From positions 18,407 to 82,406 of the forward strand of contig JBFXAZ010000008.1 in NCBI GenBank assembly GCA_050183765.1: a stretch of DNA of 64,000 bases, given 5' to 3'. The notes under the pieces were generated by a model, which was not told the origin of the DNA, ran no database searches, and worked only from the letters and a program-made list of their open reading frames with translations. The DNA comes from JAFAZJ01 sp050183765 (GTDB lineage: Bacteria; Pseudomonadota; Alphaproteobacteria; Reyranellales; Reyranellaceae). Position 1 is the stretch's first letter; each line of letters begins with the position of its first letter. Made by a program: the position numbers and the translations under genes. Below are positions 34,211 through 43,919 of the stretch, piece after piece.

Positions 34211-35295
34211 CAGCGCTCGACGATCACGGCCTGCCCGCCCTGGTCGCGCAGCGCCAGCTTGAGCTGGGCCAATGCCTTGTCGAGCTGCTCGAACGTGCCG
34301 AAGTACTGGATCCGCACATAGGCCTGCTCGCTTTCCAGGGCCCGCACGTCGACGCGGCGGATGATCGGCGAGTTCTGCAGCCGCTTGCGGATCTTGATCC
34401 AGTCCTCCAGCGATTTGATCGGGACCACCGCGTCGACGGCATTGGCCCAGTCGCGCGAGACGGTCGCGATCTGCTTGTAGTCCTCCTCGATGCGCGTGCG
34501 CTGGCGCACCGCCGCGTCAAGCAGCTTGTTGGCGGCGATGCCGGTGAGCTGCGGCTGGTCGAAGCGCTCGCCGATCGCCAGGTCGTACATGGCACCGGAG
34601 ATCGCATACGGCCCCTCCTGCTCGCCGGTGGCGACCACCACCAGCACCCGCTTGGCGCTGTAGCGCTCGGCCAGCTTGGCGATCGCCGCGGTGTCGCCGA
34701 CATAGGCCTGCTCGGCGCTCATCGCGTCCTGGTCGGGCTGGTCGCCCTTGACCAGCGTCGTGGGCACGATGCCGTCGACCGCGGCGACACGCGTCCAGGC
34801 CTCGCGCCATTCGGTACGCTCGTCGAGCGGCGAGACGCCGAGCTTGGAGCGCACCAGCGGCACCACGAGCATCGGCGTGGCGATGCGATCGACGAAGGCG
34901 ATGCCGGCGCCGCGCAGATAGGCCTTGATCTGGTCGGGCACGAAGGCGACGCGCAGCGTGGCGACATAGCGATTGGCCGACGGCCGCTCGTTCTCGAACT
35001 CGAAACCGCTCACCATCGGCTCGAGCAGCGCCGCGTCCATCGGCGGCAGCCTCTCGAGGTCCGCCTCCGCGACGAGGCGACGCATCAGCAGGTCGAACGC
35101 CTTTCGCTCGCCCTCGGCGAGCGCCTTGTCGCGCGCCTTGATCGGATCGGGGCCGCTGGCCTCGATCTGCACGCCGCCGACGGTGAAGATCGGGTCGCCG
35201 CGCTGCGCCAGCGCCATCGGCGCAGCCAGGATCAACGCCAGTCCCAGCGCGATGATCCGTCGCGGCATGCGGCGGAGGGTCAGGAGCGGCGCCAT
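34210..35295 (-). CDS. DUF2066 exported protein
   Basis: 361 residues. ATG 35295 follows GAGG at good spacing; ATG 35268 has no such signal. A signal peptide (hydrophobic IIALGLALILAAPMALA) precedes FTVGGVQIEASGPDPIKARD, the DUF2066 opening, followed by AERKAFDLLMRRL-like sequence and repeated VPLVRSKLG and VLVVVATGEQEG segments. A C-terminal region with RVDVRALESEQAYVRIQYFG resembles a small alpha/beta domain. It is periplasmic and of unknown role. It begins the four-gene chain DUF2066, PgsA-like, perM and hda, and is divergent from purM. Confidence 0.83.
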   Translation of the reverse strand: MAPLLTLRRMPRRIIALGLALILAAPMALAQRGDPIFTVGGVQIEASGPDPIKARDKALAEGERKAFDLLMRRLVAEADLERLPPMDAALLEPMVSGFEFENERPSANRYVATLRVAFVPDQIKAYLRGAGIAFVDRIATPMLVVPLVRSKLGVSPLDERTEWREAWTRVAAVDGIVPTTLVKGDQPDQDAMSAEQAYVGDTAAIAKLAERYSAKRVLVVVATGEQEGPYAISGAMYDLAIGERFDQPQLTGIAANKLLDAAVRQRTRIEEDYKQIATVSRDWANAVDAVVPIKSLEDWIKIRKRLQNSPIIRRVDVRALESEQAYVRIQYFGTFEQLDKALAQLKLALRDQGGQAVIVER

Positions 35296-35339
35296 TGCAT
35301 TGCCTCGACGATGGGGTATTTTCGCGCCCGATTTCTAGC

Positions 35340-36433
<1,094 letters not shown>

Positions 36434-36446
<13 letters not shown>

Positions 36447-37093
36447 AGGTCGGCATCCTGATCTCGGGACGCGGCTCGAATATGGCGGCGTTGATCGCCG
36501 CGACACGCACTGAGGATTTCCCGGCCGAGATCGCCCTGGTGGTCAGCAACCGGGCCGATGCCGGCGGCCTGGCCCTGGCGCGCGAGGCCGGCGTGCCGAC
36601 CGCGGTGATCCCCCATCGCGACTATCCGGACCGCGAGAGTTTCGACCGCGCCATCAGCGCCGAGTTGGAGCGCGCCGAGGTCGATCTGATCTGCCTCGCC
36701 GGCTTCATGCGCATCTTCAGCCCGTGGTTCGCGGCGCACTGGCCCAACCGGATCCTGAACATCCACCCCTCGCTGCTGCCCGCCTTCAAGGGGCTGCGGG
36801 TGCAGCAGCAGGCGCTCGACGCCAACGCGCGCGTCAGCGGCTGCACGGTGCATATCGTCACCGGCGAGCTCGACGATGGTCCCACGGTCGCCCAGGCGGC
36901 GGTGCCGGTGCTCGCGAGCGACGATGCCGATACGCTGGCCGCGCGCATCCTCGCGGCCGAGCACGAGCTGTACCCGCTGGTGCTGCGCTGGTTCGCCGAG
37001 GGCCGTGTGCGGCTCGAGCCGCGCGAGGGCCTGCCGCCGCGCGTCGTGATCCAGGGGGTGCCGCCCGACGCCGCCCTGCTGTGGCGCCCATGA
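36434..37093 (+). CDS. purN: Phosphoribosylglycinamide formyltransferase
   Basis: 219 residues from ATG 36434 inside the end of purM. GART motifs: KVGILISGRGSNMAALIAAT for the ribose-phosphate site, the active-site segment ICLAGFMRIFSPWFA, NIHPSLLPAFKGL with the catalytic Asn and His, and GCTVHIVTGELDDGPTVAQA with the catalytic Asp. It transfers a formyl group from 10-formyl-tetrahydrofolate to GAR. The HutD-like gene follows after 10 bases. Confidence 0.95.
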
Positions 37094-37103
37094 GTGGCAA
37101 GAC

Positions 37104-37667
37104 ATGAACCGCGTCAGGGTCGCGGCGCTGCCGACGATGCCATGGCGCAACGGCGGCGGCACGACCACCGCGATCGCCGCCGAGCCCGAGAATGCGTCCT
37201 TCGACGATTGCCTGTGGCGGGTCGATCTTTCCGACATCGGGCGCGCCGGCCCTTTCTCGCACCTCGCGGGCCTCGATCGCACGATCGTGCCGATGGCCTC
37301 GGGCCTGGTGCTGACCATCGATGGCGCGCCGCACGCGCTGGAACCGTTCCAACCCTTCGCCTTCTCCGGCGACAGCGCGACGGCCGCCGACATCGCCGCG
37401 CCGATGCAGGCCTTCAACGCCCTGGCCCGGCGCGGCCGGGCGACGACCAGCGTGGCACGCTGGCCGGGCGCCGGCCGGATCGCCGGGCCGGGCGCTTTGG
37501 TCCTCTATGTCGCCCGCGGCGGCTTCAGCGTCGTCGAGGGCGGCGGCCGGCCGATGCAGGCTGAGGCCGGATCGGCGGTGGTGGCGCGCAGCCTCGACCA
37601 ACCCCTCGCCTTCGAACCGACGGCGGCGTGGTCGCTGGCCCTGAGTGTGCTGATCCGCCTCGCCTGA
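37104..37667 (+). CDS. HutD/Ves family protein
   Basis: 187 residues. The family start is plain: RVAALPTMPWRNGGGTTTAI, then WRVDLSDIGRAGPFSHLAGL and DRTIVPMASGLVLTI, forming a bicupin-like beta fold. HutD is linked to histidine-utilisation genes in Pseudomonas, where it tunes hut expression, and Ves in E. coli responds to cold. Neither context exists here; it simply follows purN. Function is therefore unassigned. It is probably the end of the purM operon. Confidence 0.85.
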   Translation: MNRVRVAALPTMPWRNGGGTTTAIAAEPENASFDDCLWRVDLSDIGRAGPFSHLAGLDRTIVPMASGLVLTIDGAPHALEPFQPFAFSGDSATAADIAAPMQAFNALARRGRATTSVARWPGAGRIAGPGALVLYVARGGFSVVEGGGRPMQAEAGSAVVARSLDQPLAFEPTAAWSLALSVLIRLA

Positions 37668-37672
37668 CGGAC

Positions 37673-37701
37673 TTTGCCTCGGCCGGGCCTTTGGCTATAA
37701 G
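37673..37701 (+). promoter_or_regulatory. Promoter for cytochrome oxidase subunit IV gene
   Basis: TTTGCC (37673-37678) and TATAAG (37696-37701) are separated by exactly 17 bases, a good sigma-70-type arrangement for an alphaproteobacterium. Transcription would start near 37708, about 28 bases before the ATG at 37736. Confidence 0.5.
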
Positions 37702-37735
37702 AAAACAGACCTGACTTCCGATTGGGGGAACCCGA

Positions 37736-37939
37736 ATGGCCGACAGCGAGTTCGACATGCGCGCGCACCGCGAGACCTATGCGGGCGTGATGAAGCTCAC
37801 CACCTTCATCATCGCCGCGCTGATCGTCATCGTCGTCGGAATGGCGTTCGGCCTGATCGCCAAGCTGCCGCTGATCGGCTTCGGCGGCATGATCCTGGGC
37901 CTGATCGCGCTGTCCTTCTGGGCCCTGATCAGCGATTGA
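37736..37939 (+). CDS. aa3-type cytochrome c oxidase subunit IV
   Basis: 67 residues from ATG 37736 behind GGGGGA. The N-terminus has FDMRAHRETYAGVMKLTTF, the diagnostic H-x-E-T-Y-x-G/S-F/V pattern of the small bacterial subunit IV, followed by two hydrophobic stretches (IIAALIVIVVGMAFGLIAKL and GGMILGLIALSFWALI). It is an accessory single- or two-helix subunit of the aa3 oxidase in the inner membrane. The catalytic ctaC/ctaD genes are not in this window; this gene usually stands apart from them. Confidence 0.88.
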   Translation: MADSEFDMRAHRETYAGVMKLTTFIIAALIVIVVGMAFGLIAKLPLIGFGGMILGLIALSFWALISD

Positions 37940-37964
37940 CCGCGCGCCGGCTCGGCCAACAAAA

Positions 37965-37988
37965 AAAGCGGCCCTTTCGGGCCGCTTT
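37965..37988. terminator. Bidirectional intrinsic terminator
   Basis: A perfect 10-base stem (AAAGCGGCCC at 37965-37974 with GGGCCGCTTT at 37979-37988) with a TTTC loop is flanked by a run of A on the left and GCTTTGTCGTTT on the right. It lies between the convergent subunit IV gene and ndk and serves both. Confidence 0.9.
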
Positions 37989-38013
37989 GTCGTTTCGGGC
38001 TCGCCCGGATCGC

Positions 38014-38436
38014 TCAGCCGACGATCTCGTTGCCGGCGAAGAAGTACGCGATCTCGATCGCGGCGTTCTCCGGCGAATCCGAGCCGTGCACCGAGTTGGC
38101 CTCGATCGACTCGGCGAAGTCCTTGCGGATGGTGCCGGCGGCGGCGTTGGCCGGGTTGGTGGCGCCCATGATGTCGCGGTTCTTGGCGATGGCGTTCTCG
38201 CCCTCGAGCACCTGGATCACCACGGGGCCGGAGGTCATGAACGACACCAGGTCCTTGAAGAACGGCCGCGCCTTGTGAACGCCGTAGAAGGTCTCGGCCT
38301 GCTGCTGGGTCATCCAGATCCGCCGCTGCGCGACGATCCGCAAGCCGGCATCCTCGAAGCGGGCATTGATCTTGCCCGTGAGGTTGCGACGGGTGGCGTC
38401 CGGCTTGATGATCGAAAACGTGCGCTCAAGGGCCAT
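38014..38436 (-). CDS. ndk: Nucleoside diphosphate kinase
   Basis: 140 residues from ATG 38436 behind CGGAG. The N-terminus ERTFSIIKPDATRRNLTGKI is typical, and the phosphorylated histidine lies in SVHGSDSPENAAIEIAYFF (around residue 117). KARPFFKDLVSFMTSGPVVI and RDIMGATNPANAAAGTIRKD complete the nucleotide site. It equilibrates nucleoside di- and triphosphates in the cytoplasm. It is monocistronic, with its own promoter at 38467-38496 and a shared terminator downstream. Confidence 0.96.
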   Translation of the reverse strand: MALERTFSIIKPDATRRNLTGKINARFEDAGLRIVAQRRIWMTQQQAETFYGVHKARPFFKDLVSFMTSGPVVIQVLEGENAIAKNRDIMGATNPANAAAGTIRKDFAESIEANSVHGSDSPENAAIEIAYFFAGNEIVG

Positions 38437-38466
38437 GTGGTTGCTCCGGCTGCGAAAAGTCGGCGG

Positions 38467-38496
38467 CTTATAGACGTAAACCGGCGACGGCGGCAA
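38467..38496 (-). promoter_or_regulatory. Promoter for ndk
   Basis: On the minus strand TTGCCG (38496-38491) and TATAAG (38472-38467) are separated by 18 bases. The start of transcription would fall near 38460, about 24 bases before the ndk ATG. Confidence 0.45.
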
Positions 38497-38548
38497 CCGG
38501 CCGCCGATCTTTGCCCAGGCGAGAGCCTGTGCTAGAGCCGCGCCCGCC

Positions 38549-40480
38549 ATGCTGCACATCAACGACCTCACCTACCGCGTCGCCGGGCGGCTGCTCTTCG
38601 AGCGCGCCACGGCGGCGATTCCGGCCGGGCACCGGGTCGGCCTGGTGGGACGCAACGGCACCGGCAAGTCCACCCTGCTGCGCCTGATCCGCGGCGACAT
38701 CGCGCCCGACGGCGGCGGGGTCTCGGTGCCGCAGAGCGCCCGGGTCGGCGAGGTGGCGCAGGAGGCGCCCGGCGGCCCGACCCTGGTGATCGACGAGGTG
38801 CTGGCGGCCGACAAGGAGCGCGCCGCCCTGCTGGCCGAGGCCGAGCACGCGACCGACGCGCAGCGCATCGCCGAGATCCACGAGCGGCTGATCGACATCG
38901 GCGCCCATGCCGCGCCGTCGAAGGCCGCGACCATCCTCAACGGCCTGGGCTTCGACCACGCCGCCCAGAACCGCCCGCTCGAGGAGTTCTCCGGCGGCTG
39001 GCGCATGCGCGTGGGCCTGGCCTGCGCGCTGTTCGCCGAGCCCGACCTGCTGCTGCTCGACGAGCCCAGCAACCATCTCGACATCGAGGCCAAGCTCTGG
39101 CTGGCCGACTACCTGCGCACCTATCCGCGCACCCTGATCCTGGTCAGCCACGATCGCGAGCTGCTCAACGCCGTGTGCACCGGCATCGTGCACATCGACA
39201 ACCTCAAGCTCGTCTCCTACGCCGGCAACTACGACCGCTTCGAGCGCACGCGGCGCGAGCAGGCCGAGCGGCTGGCGACCATGGCGGCGCGGCAGATGGC
39301 CGAGCGCAAGCGCATCCAGACCTTCATCGACCGCTTCAAGGCCAAGGCGACCAAGGCGCGCCAGGCGCAGTCGCGCGTGAAGCTGCTGGAGAAGATGGAG
39401 CCGATCGTGCCGATGGCCGAGGAGACGGCGATCGAGTTCAGCTTCCCCCAGCCGCAGAAGCTGGCGCCGCCGATCATCACCATGGAGCACGCCGCCGTCG
39501 GCTATGTCGAGAGCACGCCGGTGCTGAGCCGGCTCGACCTGCGAATCGACATGGACGATCGCATCGCGCTCTTGGGCCAGAACGGCAACGGCAAGTCGAC
39601 CTTCATCCGCCTGCTCGCCGACCGCCTCAAGCCGATGGCGGGCTCTGTGCGCCGTTCCGGCAAGCTGCGCGTCGGCTATTTCTCGCAGCAGCAGGAGGAG
39701 GAGCTCGACTTCGAGGCGACGCCCTTCGAGCTGATGCGCCGGCTGATGCCGCTGGAGCAGCCGGTGAAGGTGCGCGCCCAGCTCGGTCGCTTCATGTTCT
39801 CGGCCGACAAGGCCGACCGCACGGTGAAGTCTTTGTCGGGCGGCGAGAAGACGCGCCTGCTCTTCGCGCTGATGACCAAGGATGCGCCGCACATCCTGAT
39901 GCTCGACGAGCCGACCAACCATCTCGACATGGACTCGCGCAGCGCGCTGGTCGAGGCGCTCAACGAGTACGACGGCGCGGTGATCCTGGTGAGCCACGAC
40001 AGCTCGCTGGTGCGCCTGGTCGCCGACCAGCTCTGGCTGGTGGCCGACGGCACCTGCAAGGTCTTCGACGGCGACCTCGACGACTACGAGCGCGGCCTCC
40101 TGCGCGAGCGCCGCGGCGAGCGGGCCGAGGAGAAGCCGGCCAAGGCCACGCCGGTCGCCGCCGTCGCCGTGGTCGAGGACACGTCGGCGGCGGCGCGCAA
40201 GGACCGCAAGCGGGCGGACGCGGAAGCGCGCCAGCGCCTTGCGCCGCTGCGCCGCGCGCTCGAGCGGGCCGAGAAGAACGTCGCGGCGATCGAGGCCAGG
40301 CGCGCCGAGGCAGCGGCCAGGCTCGCCGACCCGTCTCTTTACGAGGGCGCGGGCGACGAGGTGCGGCGCCTGCAGATCGAGATGGGCCATCTGCAACGCG
40401 ATCTCGCCGCGGCCGAGGAAGCCTGGCTCGCCGCCCAGGAGGCGCTCGACACGGCCCAGGCCGAGGCCGACGCGGCATAA
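38549..40480 (+). CDS. ABC-F family ATPase (YheS/Uup-like)
   Basis: 643 residues, two ABC cassettes and no membrane segments. Cassette 1 has LVGRNGTGKSTLLRLIRGDI, signature EEFSGGWRMRVGLACALFAE and LLLLDEPSNHLDIEAKLWLA. The charged linker (about residues 240-300, RREQAERLATMAARQMAERK) is the P-site tRNA interaction motif. Cassette 2 has LLGQNGNGKSTFIRLLADRL, SLSGGEKTRLLFALMTKDA and LMLDEPTNHLDMDSRSALVE. The last 90 residues form an acidic-basic coiled coil, as in Uup or YheS. ABC-F proteins act on stalled ribosomes. A possible promoter (TTGCCC at 38511, TAGAGC at 38533) lies just upstream. Confidence 0.92.
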   Translation: MLHINDLTYRVAGRLLFERATAAIPAGHRVGLVGRNGTGKSTLLRLIRGDIAPDGGGVSVPQSARVGEVAQEAPGGPTLVIDEVLAADKERAALLAEAEHATDAQRIAEIHERLIDIGAHAAPSKAATILNGLGFDHAAQNRPLEEFSGGWRMRVGLACALFAEPDLLLLDEPSNHLDIEAKLWLADYLRTYPRTLILVSHDRELLNAVCTGIVHIDNLKLVSYAGNYDRFERTRREQAERLATMAARQMAERKRIQTFIDRFKAKATKARQAQSRVKLLEKMEPIVPMAEETAIEFSFPQPQKLAPPIITMEHAAVGYVESTPVLSRLDLRIDMDDRIALLGQNGNGKSTFIRLLADRLKPMAGSVRRSGKLRVGYFSQQQEEELDFEATPFELMRRLMPLEQPVKVRAQLGRFMFSADKADRTVKSLSGGEKTRLLFALMTKDAPHILMLDEPTNHLDMDSRSALVEALNEYDGAVILVSHDSSLVRLVADQLWLVADGTCKVFDGDLDDYERGLLRERRGERAEEKPAKATPVAAVAVVEDTSAAARKDRKRADAEARQRLAPLRRALERAEKNVAAIEARRAEAAARLADPSLYEGAGDEVRRLQIEMGHLQRDLAAAEEAWLAAQEALDTAQAEADAA

Positions 40481-40627
40481 TCGACCCGCCGTCAGGAACC
40501 CTGCGACCCGCCCGGGGTTTCACTACGCAACGACGGGCCGGGCCGGGCAAGCCGGTGTGCCCGGACGCGGGAGGGTTCCATTCCGGCAGTTCTGTCCCCG
40601 ACGCGAATCGCGAGCTTCCTGGAGCGC

Positions 40628-41911
40628 TTGCGGACCAGCTTCTGGTTCCTGCCGTCGATCATGACCCTCGCGGCCATCATCCTGTCGCTGCTGCTGATCC
40701 GCCTCGATGTCTGGCTCGACACCGATGCGATCGAGGATTCGCTGTGGATCTACAAGTTCGGTCCCGAGGGCGCGCGCGCGATCCTGTCAGCCATCGCCGG
40801 CTCGATGATCACCGTCGCCGGCCTGACCTTTTCCATCACCATGCTGAGCCTGCAACTCGCCTCGTCGCAGTTCGGACCACGCTTGCTGCGCAACTTCATG
40901 CGCGACCGCGGCAACCAGCTCGTGCTCGGCACATTCATCGCGACGTTTCTCTATTGCCTTCTCGTCCTGCGTGCGGTGCGCGGCACCGAGGAGTCGCACT
41001 TCGTGCCGCACCTCGCGGCGGCCTTCGGCGTGGTGCTGGCGCTCGCGAGCCTCGCGGTGCTGATCTATTTCATCCACCACATGGCGGTCTCGATCCGCAT
41101 CGAGACGCTGCTGGCCGAGCTCGCCGCCGAGACCCGCGCCACGATCGACCATCTCTATCCGGAAAGGCTGGGCGAGGGCACCGCGTCCGGTGATGCCCAG
41201 CAGGTCGACAACCCGTTCGGCGCCGGGCGCGCACCGCCCGTCCGGCCGGTCTGCGCGCGTCTGGGCGGCTACGTGCAGCGCGTCGACATCGATGCGCTGC
41301 TCAACCTGGCCAGCACCCACGACCTGGTCGCGCGCATCGACGCGCGCCCCGGCCGTTTCGTGACCGCGCAGGACCCGCTGCTGTCGCTCGTCCCCATCGA
41401 GCGCGTGACCGACGAGATCGCGGAGCGGTTCGAAGCAGCGGTGGTGATAGGCGGGGAACGCACGCCGGAGCAGGATCTGGAGTTCTCGCTGCGGCGGATC
41501 GTCGAGATCGCGCAGCGGGCGCTCTCGCCCGGCATCAACGATCCGACGACCGCCCTCTACTGCATCGATCGGCTGTGCGCGGCGCTGGCGCAACTCGCGG
41601 CGCGCCGCAGGCCTTCGCCGTTGCGCTTCGATGCCGACGGCAGATTGCGGGTCGTGACGGAGACGCTGAGCCTGGACGAGGCGGCCTGCCCCGCCTTTGC
41701 GGCGATCGCGCGCTACGCGCTGGCCGACCGGGATGTCGTCGCACGGCTGATCACCGGCATCGACGGTCTGATCGGTCTGGCTCCGGACAGCGCGCGCGCG
41801 GCCCTGACGGCGCAGCGCAGCGCCATTCTCGATGCGGGCGCGCGGCAGGCATCGATCGTCTCCGACGCGGCCGCCCTGCGGGCGTTCGCGCGCGAGCACG
41901 CCGACACGTAG
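40628..41911 (+). CDS. DUF2254 membrane protein
   Basis: At least 427 residues. The first part has four membrane segments (FWFLPSIMTLAAIILSLLLI, SAIAGSMITVAGLTFSITML, and two around residues 100-140), with the DUF2254 hallmarks LQLASSQFGPRLLRNFMRDR and FIHHMAVSIRIETLLAEL. The soluble C-terminal part contains LSPGINDPTTALYCIDRL. The start is uncertain: TTG 40628 is the first standard start, yet the frame is open upstream with plausible sequence (SPTRIASFLERLRTSFWFLP), and a GGGAGGG lies before an in-frame ATT at 40580. Function is unknown. Confidence 0.8.
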   Translation: MRTSFWFLPSIMTLAAIILSLLLIRLDVWLDTDAIEDSLWIYKFGPEGARAILSAIAGSMITVAGLTFSITMLSLQLASSQFGPRLLRNFMRDRGNQLVLGTFIATFLYCLLVLRAVRGTEESHFVPHLAAAFGVVLALASLAVLIYFIHHMAVSIRIETLLAELAAETRATIDHLYPERLGEGTASGDAQQVDNPFGAGRAPPVRPVCARLGGYVQRVDIDALLNLASTHDLVARIDARPGRFVTAQDPLLSLVPIERVTDEIAERFEAAVVIGGERTPEQDLEFSLRRIVEIAQRALSPGINDPTTALYCIDRLCAALAQLAARRRPSPLRFDADGRLRVVTETLSLDEAACPAFAAIARYALADRDVVARLITGIDGLIGLAPDSARAALTAQRSAILDAGARQASIVSDAAALRAFAREHADT

Positions 41912-41936
41912 GGTGGCTCGCGATCAAGTCCCATCC

Positions 41937-42551
41937 CTAGCGATCGGCCGCGAGAAACGCCTCGATCTGCCTGCGGTCGCGGTAGAGGTAGGCGCGCCAG
42001 CCGCAGATGCGCGCGCCGTCGACGTTGGCCGCCGCGTCGTCGAAGAAGGCGATCGAGCGCGCGGTGTTCACGCCCATGCGCTGCTGGGCGTTGGTGAAGA
42101 ACACGCGGTCGGGCTTGCACACGCCCAGCGCCGCCGAATAGATCACCTCGCTGATCCCCTCGCCCAGCGCACCGGTCTGGCGCAGGTACTCGACGCGGTG
42201 ATGCTCCTGGTTGGTGGCGAGGTAGACGCGGCCGCCGGTCCGCGCGCTCCAGGCACGCACCAGACCCAGCAATTCATCGTCGATCAGCCGGTCGCGGTCG
42301 AACCAGTAGCTCACGAACTCCTCGACGCGGTCGGACATCCCGATCGTGTCGAAATACTCGCCGAGCGCGGCGAAGAGATCGCGGCGGCCGCGCAGCACGT
42401 CGTGAAAGCCGGTGCGGAAGAATCCCGCGGCGAGCGTCTCGTGACTGAAGCCCCAATCGGCCTCGAGGTCGCGATGCCAGGGTGTCGTCCCGGTCGGATG
42501 GCTGAGATTCACCACGCCGTCGAGATCGAGGACCAGGACGGTGCCGGCCAT
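41937..42551 (-). CDS. HAD-superfamily hydrolase
   Basis: 204 residues from ATG 42551, directly after the MFS stop codon. HAD motif I is VLVLDLDGVVNLSHP with both aspartates, motif II YLATNQEHHRVEYLR, motif III lysine in LGVCKPDRVFFTNA, and motif IV IAFFDDAAANVDGAR. A helical cap lies between motifs I and II (residues 20-95). It resembles class I HAD phosphatases such as YihX/haloacid-dehalogenase relatives; the substrate is unknown. It is read together with the upstream MFS gene and converges on the DUF2254 gene. Confidence 0.85.
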   Translation of the reverse strand: MAGTVLVLDLDGVVNLSHPTGTTPWHRDLEADWGFSHETLAAGFFRTGFHDVLRGRRDLFAALGEYFDTIGMSDRVEEFVSYWFDRDRLIDDELLGLVRAWSARTGGRVYLATNQEHHRVEYLRQTGALGEGISEVIYSAALGVCKPDRVFFTNAQQRMGVNTARSIAFFDDAAANVDGARICGWRAYLYRDRRQIEAFLAADR

Positions 42552-43799
42552 CTACGCCGCGGTCGGCGCGCGCGCCACGGACACCCGGCGCACCTGCAGC
42601 ACCGAGACCATGGCCATCGCGAACAGCACCGCGGTCATGATCAGGATGCCCTGCGGAATGCCGTGGTCCATCATGTAGCCGAAGATCAGCGGGCCGATCG
42701 CCGAGCCGATGTCGAGGCCGGAGTAGACGAAGCCGAACACCTTGCCGGCGGCGCCCGGCGGCGTGGCGCCGCGCACGATCATGTCGCGCGACGGACCGGT
42801 GGAGCCGGAGCAGAAGCCGGCGAGCGCCATTACCAGCGCCGTGCCGATGAACGGCAGGACCAGCGTCGCGGCGAACGCCATCAGCAGCGACGCGGAGAGG
42901 AGACCGACGGCCGCCACTCGTTCGTGCCGCGCCGTCCGATCGGCGAGCCAGCCGCCGACGATCACGCCGCAGGCGCTACCGACGTAGTAGCCGATCACCG
43001 CGTTGGACGCCATTTTGGGCGTGATCTCGTACAGCGAGGCCAGCGCCTGCGAGCCGAAGGCGTTGATGCTCGGCCCGGTCATGGCGGTGAAGACGAAATA
43101 GACCAGGCACATCAGGATCGGCGCCGAGAACAGCACCGCCATCGACACCCCGCCGACGCCGCGCGCGCCATGCCGCCCACCGGCGGCCGAGGGTGCCGCG
43201 CTCGGCACGCGATGGTCGACGAAGAGGTGCGCGTTCGCGGCGACGATCATCGCCATGGCGATGCCGATGCTGCCGGCGATCATCGCGGCGTAGCGCCAGC
43301 CGACCGTCTCCGACAGGAACCACATCAGCGCGATCGCCGCCGGCCAGCCCAGCGTGCCGAACAGGCCATGCGTGCCGTAGGCGCGGCCCAGGCGCGGCGG
43401 CGACACCGAGGCGTTGAGGATGGCGAAGTCGCAGGGGTGGAAGACGCAGTTGCCGATGCCCGCGACCACCGCCAGCGCCACCAGATGCCAATAGGACTGC
43501 GCGAAGCCCGCCAGGGTCAGCGCGGTGCCGATCAGCGCCAGCCCGGCGACAAGCAGGCGCCGGGCGCCGTAGCGGTCGACGGCGATGCCGGCCAGCATCT
43601 GGCCGACTCCCGACGTCACCGACAGCACCGTCAGCAGCGCGCCCAGCTCGGTATAGGACACGTGGAACGCGTCCTTCATCGGGCCGAAAAGCGGCGGCAG
43701 GGCCTGCTGGTAGAAGTGGCTGATGCCGTGCGCCACGCCGACCAGGCCCATGACCTGGAAATCGCGGCGTGGGGGATTGTCGAGAACGGACGCTGTCAT
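42552..43799 (-). CDS. Major facilitator superfamily transporter
   Basis: 415 residues from ATG 43799 (AAGG upstream); GTG 43820 is an alternative. About twelve membrane segments, with the MFS loop-2 pattern LAGIAVDRYGARRLLVAGLA (around residue 65) and a repeat half-site GWLADRTARHERVAAVGLLS (around residue 275). FYQQALPPLFGPMKDAFHVS near the N-terminus is similar to monocarboxylate or FSR-type exporters. Substrate unknown. A perfect dyad 41 bases upstream may be its operator. The HAD gene follows with no gap. Confidence 0.87.
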   Translation of the reverse strand: MTASVLDNPPRRDFQVMGLVGVAHGISHFYQQALPPLFGPMKDAFHVSYTELGALLTVLSVTSGVGQMLAGIAVDRYGARRLLVAGLALIGTALTLAGFAQSYWHLVALAVVAGIGNCVFHPCDFAILNASVSPPRLGRAYGTHGLFGTLGWPAAIALMWFLSETVGWRYAAMIAGSIGIAMAMIVAANAHLFVDHRVPSAAPSAAGGRHGARGVGGVSMAVLFSAPILMCLVYFVFTAMTGPSINAFGSQALASLYEITPKMASNAVIGYYVGSACGVIVGGWLADRTARHERVAAVGLLSASLLMAFAATLVLPFIGTALVMALAGFCSGSTGPSRDMIVRGATPPGAAGKVFGFVYSGLDIGSAIGPLIFGYMMDHGIPQGILIMTAVLFAMAMVSVLQVRRVSVARAPTAA

Positions 43800-43839
43800 G
43801 CCGGACCTTGTAGCCGCCACGCGGCGATCAAGACCGCGT

Positions 43840-43857
43840 CACAATGTCCGCATTGTG
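43840..43857. promoter_or_regulatory. Perfect dyad upstream of MFS gene, candidate operator
   Basis: CACAATG (43840-43846) and CATTGTG (43851-43857) are perfect inverted repeats around TCCG. The site is in the 120-base gap between the small secreted-protein gene and the MFS gene, 41 bases before the MFS ATG. The AT-leaning arms stand out from the GC-rich surroundings and suit a dimeric repressor. Confidence 0.45.
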
Positions 43858-43886
43858 GTCAAAGGCGACCGCAGCCAAACCGGCCA

Positions 43887-43909
43887 AACGGCATGGCAGC
43901 CATGCCGTT
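43887..43909 (-). terminator. Hairpin after small secreted-protein gene
   Basis: A perfect 10-base stem (AACGGCATGG with CCATGCCGTT) encloses CAG, 11 bases beyond the stop of the 43920-44195 gene. On the minus strand it is followed by TTGGCCGGTTTGG, a weak T-rich tail, so it is a plausible terminator separating that gene from the MFS gene. Confidence 0.5.
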
Positions 43910-43919
43910 GCCGAAGCCG

